Program-made: the position numbers and the translations under genes
The notes under the pieces: model-generated
Databases searched by the model: none
The model's input: only the letters and a program-made list of their open reading frames with translations
What the model was told of the DNA's origin: nothing
Shown here: piece after piece, positions 57,366 to 64,000 of the stretch
Position numbering within the stretch: position 1 is the first letter of the stretch
Layout: each line of letters starts with the position of its first letter
NCBI GenBank assembly: GCA_947069175.1
Contig: CAMTDV010000030.1
Coordinates: forward strand, 96,372,411 to 96,436,410
DNA from: Scalesia atractyloides
Lineage: Eukaryota > Streptophyta > Magnoliopsida > Asterales > Asteraceae
Direction of reading: 5' to 3'
DNA length: 64,000 nt

Positions 57366-59160
57366 TATTAATGGAAAACAAAACAGTAAAAGATAAATTT
57401 ATTACTTGTGTTTTCATTTATATTTTTACATTAAAACTCTGAAACATTAGTAGAAGGCATGAGTTACTTATGTTTATTTTAGTATAATCCAATTTTATTA
57501 ATCCCTATTATAAAGTAAAGACTAGATAAATATAAATGGAATTAAATAGTAAAAGATAAAATTCATAAATTAAAATAATATATTTTTTATTTGAATCTTA
57601 ATAACAAATATTATCTATATCTATTTGTTTAGGGTAAAAGATAAAAAGATAAAACTTATGGATTAAAATAATATATTTTTTATTTAAATCTGATTGACAA
57701 ATATTATCTATATCTATTTATTTAGGCGGGGAAAAAATAGTTAAAATTAACTCATAAAGCGCCATGTGTCCCCCATATGATTTACTTTATTATATGTATA
57801 GATATAGTCCATCATGTATTATCATGTAATGTCATATAAGTCAAGCATGGATGTATGATTAACCTCATTGTATGATTCACTAAAGCACAAAGTCACCAAC
57901 ATAGTTGATGACCTGGTTGGTCAAGAATTAAAGTAAAGTACAACTAACTAATCTTTGCTAAGTAGCCAAATAAGAACAACCCAGGCGTGTCATACCCAAC
58001 ATGGCAAATGTTGGAGGTGAGGCGGGGTTAACTTACTTTAGGTTTTGGAAGCTACTTAGATGAACACAAAGAAAACAAGCCAGTGAGGTAATGGAACAAG
58101 TTTGGAAAGCCCAAGGTTCTATGGTTCACAAATTTAGACACATGCAAGACTCATCATATGAACAATGGTGAGCTTGGTTAGTCACAGACTTGAAGGTTAC
58201 TTGGAACTTTATCAAAACAAAAGGTTAAGAGGGTGTTTGCACCTCTAAACTCACAAAAATCAGCCACACACAAGCTCCTTAGCCATAGGCTTGACTAGAA
58301 GCAAGGTAGGTACAAGATTTCATAAGTTAAAGGACGTTTACAACGATTAAAGTAAAGTTATTCTTCAAAACAGAAAGTCTGGACCTCAAAATGGTGATGT
58401 TCCACCTTAGTGTACCATGGTATACTTGTGGAAACACTCCTATATGTGTTCTAAGCTTTCAAGAAGAAGAAGAAGTGAAGAAACATGAAGAAAAAGTGAG
58501 TTGAAACTCACTTTTGAACTTAGAAGAATTCTGCCTTTTCTTGCAACTTCAGCTGATTAGGGAGTGATTTGAGAGTGTAAGAGAGTTGGAAAAGTGCAAA
58601 TGAGGTGATGGAGGCTTGTTTATATAATGGGTGAGTATTGTTTGGTGTTTAATGAGGTTTTAAGTTGATTGGGGAAGAAGAAAGGTGGGGGAAATTGACA
58701 AATTTGCACTTGGGAAAATAACTTACTACGGATTAAGGGGCTTGGCGCTATGCCAAGCTAAAAGGGGGGATCGCGTGATGCGGCGCCTCCTTTGGCCAAC
58801 CAGTTTCATCTTTTTGCAATTTAGCCCCTAATCTTCCATTTGTTTATCATTTTATGCCACAACTTCATTATTTAACATGTTTTCGAGTATGGAGCATGTA
58901 TGTAAGTGTAATTCACGTGTCGTAAATGTATGTATGAGTATTTGCATGTATAATAAATATTGGTTTGCGAGTAAACACATATTTAATGATTGTCTGCATG
59001 TATAACACGTATGTATAAAGTATGGAATTTCAGTATGATCAAAGTCTCGGATCACAAAACTGGGAACGAAATACGAATACAGGTTTCCGAAATAGAAATA
59101 CGATTACATCTTTCTATATAAGAAAAGTACAAAAATGTGGAGCGTTATAGCAAAATATTA
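57366..59160 (-). repeat. AT-rich DNA and a probable degenerate LTR
   Basis: 57366-57790 is AT-rich with a duplicated word (AAATATTATCTATATCTATTT at 57607 and 57700). About 57850-59150 has the make-up of an old minus-strand gypsy LTR: long non-coding sequence, a TATATAA near 58620, a GC patch with GGCGCC at 58740-58800, and a final GCGTTATA near 59143. No partner LTR or duplication was found, so this is tentative. Confidence 0.3.
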
Positions 59161-60760
59161 TATTTATACACACACACGCGCGCGAATACATATATATAAA
59201 CACACCAACATAACAAAAAATAAAGACATTTTGAGGAACCATAAAGTTATGCGAAATCATAAGTTTTGGAGAAACTTAGGGATTGTAGAATAATTGGTCA
59301 AATAAATCGTTCCTACTTGAAATTAGGATGTGTCAATCAATTTGTGTGGAAATAGTTGCTTGATCGAAACGCGCCCAGAGGTGAGTATCACCCTACCCCT
59401 CTTTTTACTGTTTTATATAACGTTTTTTGGGAAGAACATGCCTTAAAAAGGATTAAAAAACGTTTTTATATAAAACATGCCTTTAAACGAGTTATTAATA
59501 TATTTTCGAGAAAAAGATGGTTTGAAAATGAATGTGTTGTGTTTTCAAGGAACACATGGTTTGAAATAGATGGATGATATAAAATCGTTTTCGAGAAAAA
59601 AACGGGAATGGATTGAATATATAGTTGTTTCGGGAAGAAACCGGGATGGACAAATTATAGTTTCGGGGAGAAATATGGAGGATTATAGCGATTTGGTAAA
59701 AACGGTTGTGTAGATTTAAAAATATTTACATCCGAGTTGTGATGATTTTGTCTAATCTCAAAAGGTTAGGTAACAGAATAGGCCTATGACTTCGCTGGGG
59801 ATTTCGGGAATTCGTGCAACATAAAAAAATAAAATTCTCGTTTTAGTAGGATATATATATATATATATATTGTTCAAGAGGCAGACACCATAAGTGACCC
59901 AATTTGAGGCACTTTGCGCGATTTAGTTGTTTAATTATTAATACCAGTATGTGTAGAATTGTTGATAGATCTATCGGGTTGACCACTCCGTTGTGACCGT
60001 TAGCTCCGTGTCAAATCAAAACGACGAATTGATATTCTGCGATTGTCTAGCGTTGATTTTACCATTATTATTGTTAATATATAGCTCATAGGTTTTGCAA
60101 CCCTATGAATCTGAAATTTTGATGCTAGAAATTTAATATATAACCCTTTGAAAACATAAAGCGAGACAAAGGTTTAGGGAAAATTGCTTACGACAAGTGA
60201 GCTAACCCTCAGATTAATTTATTTATTTTTTATTAAATTTCCTAAATGATAAATAAGAAAAGAGACTCTCTATGAGAAGGCTTTCCTAAAAGAAACTGTG
60301 GAGAAGTTTACTTTTAGTTTTAAATACGTGAACTCAGCAACCCTTTTGTGTTGACACTTGATTTTAACGTGTTCTTCAAGTACATGAGTTTGCCTTCAGG
60401 ATTTTTAGCATGTCATGTGTTAGTGAATGCAAACTTAAATAAATAATGTTTTGGATAACTTTTAAAACTATTTGGGACCATTTTGTATTAAGATCCATAA
60501 AGGTTCAAATAACTACGTCGTGGTTGTGTTTTATGATATAAACTTTGAACGTTTTGTTTTAATTAAGTTAAACGTCCAAATTAGTAATGTATTGTCCACT
60601 AAGATACTTATGGGTACTGAAGAAACCATAGATCAACTAGACCGGAGTCTAAGTAGATATATGGAATGAGCTCTGCATAAAAGGGTTAACCCTCCGTTTG
60701 GTTTCACGATGATGAAGAATGAAACAGTACTCCGGCTGATCCTGCAAAACATACACCGTT
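59161..60760. other. Gene-free stretch with microsatellites
   Basis: (CA)n/(CG)n at 59169-59185 and (TA)n at about 59849-59870. Short open frames here show no family resemblance and no splice context. Nothing else recognised. Confidence 0.45.
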
Positions 60761-62100
60761 AGCTCGCCACAGGGAGAAGGGGGGTTCTCTCCGTGACCAC
60801 CCTCCGGCGTGAGAATAAGTACAGGTAGTCGGAAGTAAAGTATTGTAAGAGAGAGAGAGTGGTTGAGAGTGAATACCTTTCCTTGAACTCAAAGTCACTT
60901 ATTTATAGCCGGTGTTTGGCGCCAAAAAGAGAGATGTTAACTTTAACGGAATCTTCTGCTATTCCGTTAATGTTTGTGGCAATCCGTTAGTGCACACGGA
61001 TCGTGAGCTTATCAGCGGTTAGGGAGGTGCCACGTGTCAACATGAGATCACTGTATTTTGTAAATGTGAGCATGCCATCACCGTGATCTTCCTCAGCCGT
61101 CTAGATGCTGCCACGTGGCAATTGGTTATAACCAAAAAGATGCTTGTACGAATGGGTGTTAGTGGCTTCTAGAAGATTTCACAGTTGTTACCCATCTGTT
61201 GTTTGCCACGTGTACATTATGTTATGACAGAAAAGATTCCCTTTGCTTCTGCACCAAGTCAAGAATTTTGCTAAGGGAAAGTTTCTCAGGATTAACTGTT
61301 TCCTTGCCCGAGAAGCGTAAGTCAGTTACTGATCTTCTTTCTTCTCCCTGCTGCTTGGCGCAACGTTTGGTGGATACTTGCTCTGATTTAAATATCCGTG
61401 CAAGGTTTGTGCATGAAGAATTATCCAATGAGATTGTTCAAGGTTAACTTTGAATCTTGCGCGAGCCCGCGCAAGGTAGTTAAATGAAGCATTTATCCAG
61501 AGAGATTGTTCAGGCTTTAACTTTGAACCTTGCGGGAGCCCGCGCAAGGTAGTTATATGATCCTTTCCTCCCTTAGATATTTGACGCAGAGTTCTAATAA
61601 ATCCTATTTTGCAGAGAAGTCTGCGCGAAGTCTCCTTAGTAGTTAATAATGGGTATGGTTTCCTTGATTGGCGCAAGGTTTTTGGGACCATACTCCTTCA
61701 AGCCCCCCCAGTCCAGTGTTGCTCCTATGTAAGAATAAAAAGTAGGTGGAGCACTGGACTTGAGATAAATGTGCTGCGCTGGGTAAGTATTGGCTTTTTG
61801 TTGTTTTGTGCATCTTGGTGACGGGTCGTAAGTGAATTTTGAAAAAGCATTTGAATTTCAAATATACTTGGACACGTGTCACTTAGCCGGATGATGTAGT
61901 TGGTGAGGATGCACGTTCTGGAGACGTGATGGTACTGTTGACAGGCTGTCAACAGTACAAATCTTACAGCATTTAATGTTATTCAGCGACACTCGCGCGC
62001 GTGAGGCGGTTACTGTTCCCCACTCACCCCTGCAGTTACCTGGGGATACGTGACTGTCGCAAAAGTCGCTGCAGTCAAATCTCGCATTAATTGCGATTAA
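60761..62100. repeat. LTR-like or upstream region of the Transposase_28-like gene
   Basis: 60765-60920 matches 54112-54265 in layout. A TATA-like CTATAAATAAG is on the minus strand at 60899-60907. 61380-61560 contains two to three copies of an about 80-bp unit (ATGAAG, TTATCCA, GAGATTGTTCA, TTAACTTTGAA) with GC-rich inverted words CTTGCGCGAG / CCCGCGCAAGG. 61706-61760 contains GTCCAGTGTTGCTCC opposed by GGAGCACTGGAC. Confidence 0.4.
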
Positions 62101-62108
62101 TATATAAA
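62101..62108 (+). promoter_or_regulatory. TATA box before the Transposase_28-like gene
   Basis: TATATAAA at 115 bp before the ATG at 62223, followed by an A/T-mixed leader. Position is normal for a plant pol II promoter. Confidence 0.5.
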
Positions 62109-62222
62109 GGGATCAACGATCCATTTGCTTATTCACCAGATCATATCTAGAGAAAGAAAATCTTGTGTTCATATCTTCCGGCGACCTTCAAAGTTTTCTA
62201 ATTGTTATTCGAAGTTTGAGTT

Positions 62223-64000
62223 ATGGCCACCGATGCAAGCTCTGCTGATATGCCAACGACGTCAAGTTTACCACCATTGAAGTGGTCGAAGGAGGATTTT
62301 GACAATCTTGCTACCAACTTCTTGTTCGCTCCATCTTGGAAGGCGTTTTTTCCGGCAGCAAAGGCCACGGCGGCTGATGCTCCGGCCGGTTATATTACTC
62401 TTTTCTATGACTACTTTTCCGAGGGTAATTTCCGGCTTCCGATGACCCACTTTATGTTGGAGATCCTTAATTACTATAAGTTCCGTATTTCCCAACTGAA
62501 TCCGATGGGGATGGTGAGGATCCGACACTTTGAATTTGTTTGCCGCTTGATGCAGATCGTACCGACGGTCGAGAAGTTTCGGGTCTTCTATCAGTTGCAT
62601 TGTTCGCTGGGATTCTACTCGTTCCAACAACGTGTGCAAGAAAAACAGTTGTTGTTAGTGCCACCCAAATCTTACCACGACTGGAAACTGAAGTTTTTCT
62701 TTATAAAGGCGGCAGTAATCCCGATGAAGATGACTTTCCGTGCCGGTGAGGATATAGAGCTGGAAACCCTCCCCATACTTGCCGACGAGGTGTCGTATCA
62801 GGACATTAAAGATGTGCCCAACGTTGTTTTGCCGGAGAGGGCCCTCATCGCTGCTGGGATGAGTATTTTCTGAAAGAAAGAACGCCGGGAAAAACCGGTG
62901 TACACTGAAGATGGAACTGGTACGTGACCGTTTAACTTCTTGGTAACATCTTTTACTAGATATGTACTGATGCAAAAATATGTGTGATATAGTTGCGCCA
63001 CTCTACTTGATATCCTTCAAGAAAGAAAAAGGGAAAATGGCCGTCGTGCCCGTTGCTGAGGGTGAGGATACCTGGTTCTCACAAATATTGGGGAACTTTG
63101 AGCTGCCCAAGAAGGAGGATCTGGAGGCGCAACTGTCTTTTGTGACTGGTAATTAAATTCTTACAAGACCTAAGTTGATATTGCAATATTACTCTTGAAC
63201 ATATTTTCTAAGTAATATTGCAATATAACTAATGACGCAACCCTTGTTCAATATTATTGATTATGTAGGTGATTTGCTAAACTTGGGCGTAGGCCCTGAC
63301 TCAAAGAAGAAGAAGAAGCCAACTGTTGCTGCAGCTGCTGCACCTCCTCTTTCCAAACCAGATCAAAAAACCAAACCATCAGCTGCTGCGAAAGCTGAGG
63401 GTAAGAAAGGTACACGTCTCGTATCTGACTCTTGGTGTGATTATGTGGTGGTGTTAGACTCACTAGAGGGTCTTGCGCCTGTAGGTTTGAGGAAACAAAG
63501 CCAGAACCCATTGACACCTCCTCTCTTCCTGCCTCGAACCCAAACGATCCTTTGAAAATTCCTTCAATCCCGGAAGAGGCGTTGAAGCGCACTTCCAAGA
63601 AGAGGAAGGAGTCAGAAACTAAACCTCCTATTCTAACAAAGGTTGCGCGCCCGCGCATTGGCAAGAAGGGCAATCTGGATGCCTTTGCAAAGAAGTTCTC
63701 ACCTGGTATGTTTGGTTTGTTACGCATTTCTGTCAGAAAATTTGTCAGAATCTTATACTTGGTATTTGTTAATATGCTTGCAGAGAAAATGGTGAAGGCT
63801 GCACCGGCCACCTCATCTGCTATACCATCACCGCGCAGGCCTGAAAATGTTGAGGGGGCGAGGTGGAGCAAGAGTTACCTATTTTTGATTCTGACCCCAT
63901 CAACCCCGAAAACATCGAGAAGGTGGCTCCAGAAGAAGAGCCTAAAAAATTTGATGCTGAGAATCCTGCTGACGAGCAGGTTAAAGATACTGCTGCAGAT
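62223..64000 (+). pseudogene. Putative gypsy-type transposon ORF (Transposase_28-like), damaged, runs off window
   Basis: Exons 62223-62919, 62993-63148, 63269-63705 and 63784 to beyond 64000. The first exon has the family core: YITLFYDYFSEGNFRLPMTHF, then FRISQLNPMGMVRIRHFEFVCR. Exon 3 carries the Lys-rich linker and GTRLVSDSWCDYVVV. I know such proteins as an abundant retroelement-associated family in Asteraceae; their function is unclear. A TGA at 62871-62873 ends the frame, where the following codons continue the expected sequence (KPVYTEDG). Frame changes occur near 63481-63487 and in the G run at 63853-63857. Intron limits are GT-AG. Decay or assembly error could explain the breaks. The following part beyond 63900 is Glu-rich. 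Confidence 0.7.

Noticed and set aside
59356..59577. 73-codon plus ORF
   Set aside because: Made of repeated TTTTCGAGAAAAA/GGAAGAA words in AT-rich intergenic DNA; no family resemblance.

Overview
The window is nuclear DNA of a flowering plant (eudicot). The Asteraceae look is an inference from the retroelement types and from a putative gypsy-type (Transposase_28-like) ORF at the right edge. I see four intron-containing host genes, large nested Ty3/gypsy retrotransposons, and many MITEs and SINEs. There is no organellar or bacterial signature.

Layout. 1-24112 is a retrotransposon nest. Element A (+ strand) supplies broken RT/RNase H (2295-3921), integrase/chromodomain (6612-7729) and a 3' LTR (7764-10397). 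It is cut by two LTRs of its own family: one inverted (1-2294) and one direct solo LTR with an AAAGA duplication (3922-6611). Element B (- strand) spans 10398-24112: 3' LTR, decayed pol and gag, a long leader, a proline/histidine-rich ORF ahead of gag, a tRNA-Met-type primer site and a shortened 5' LTR. It is cut by another family-A solo LTR (19009-21545, TCAAT duplication). A LINE relic and a SINE follow.

The host-gene block is 25546-52360: a PHL/SPT20-like nuclear protein (+), a peroxisomal (S)-2-hydroxy-acid oxidase (-), a class III small heat shock protein (+) with an upstream heat shock element, and a NOC1/SWA2-like ribosome biogenesis factor (-). PHL and SWA2 homologues are also close together on Arabidopsis chromosome 1 as I recall it, so the block may be microsyntenic. 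Introns and intergenic spaces hold at least eight non-autonomous hAT elements with 8-bp duplications and several long-foldback MITEs. 52361-62222 is gene-poor, repeat-rich DNA. 62223-64000 is the 5' part of a multi-exon, damaged Transposase_28-like gene.

The most unusual feature is in the family-A LTR. All four copies carry a head-to-tail series of three or four tRNA-like modules spaced about 170 bp apart, with tRNA-like A and B boxes and a D-arm extended to a 10-bp stem. A class II tRNA-like module lies on the opposite strand near the LTR start. These look like tRNA-derived pol III boxes or RNA folds built into an LTR, not working tRNA genes.

Exon limits were read by eye from splice sites and reading frames. 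Single-base frameshifts in homopolymer runs in two otherwise intact conserved genes suggest that some breaks are assembly errors.
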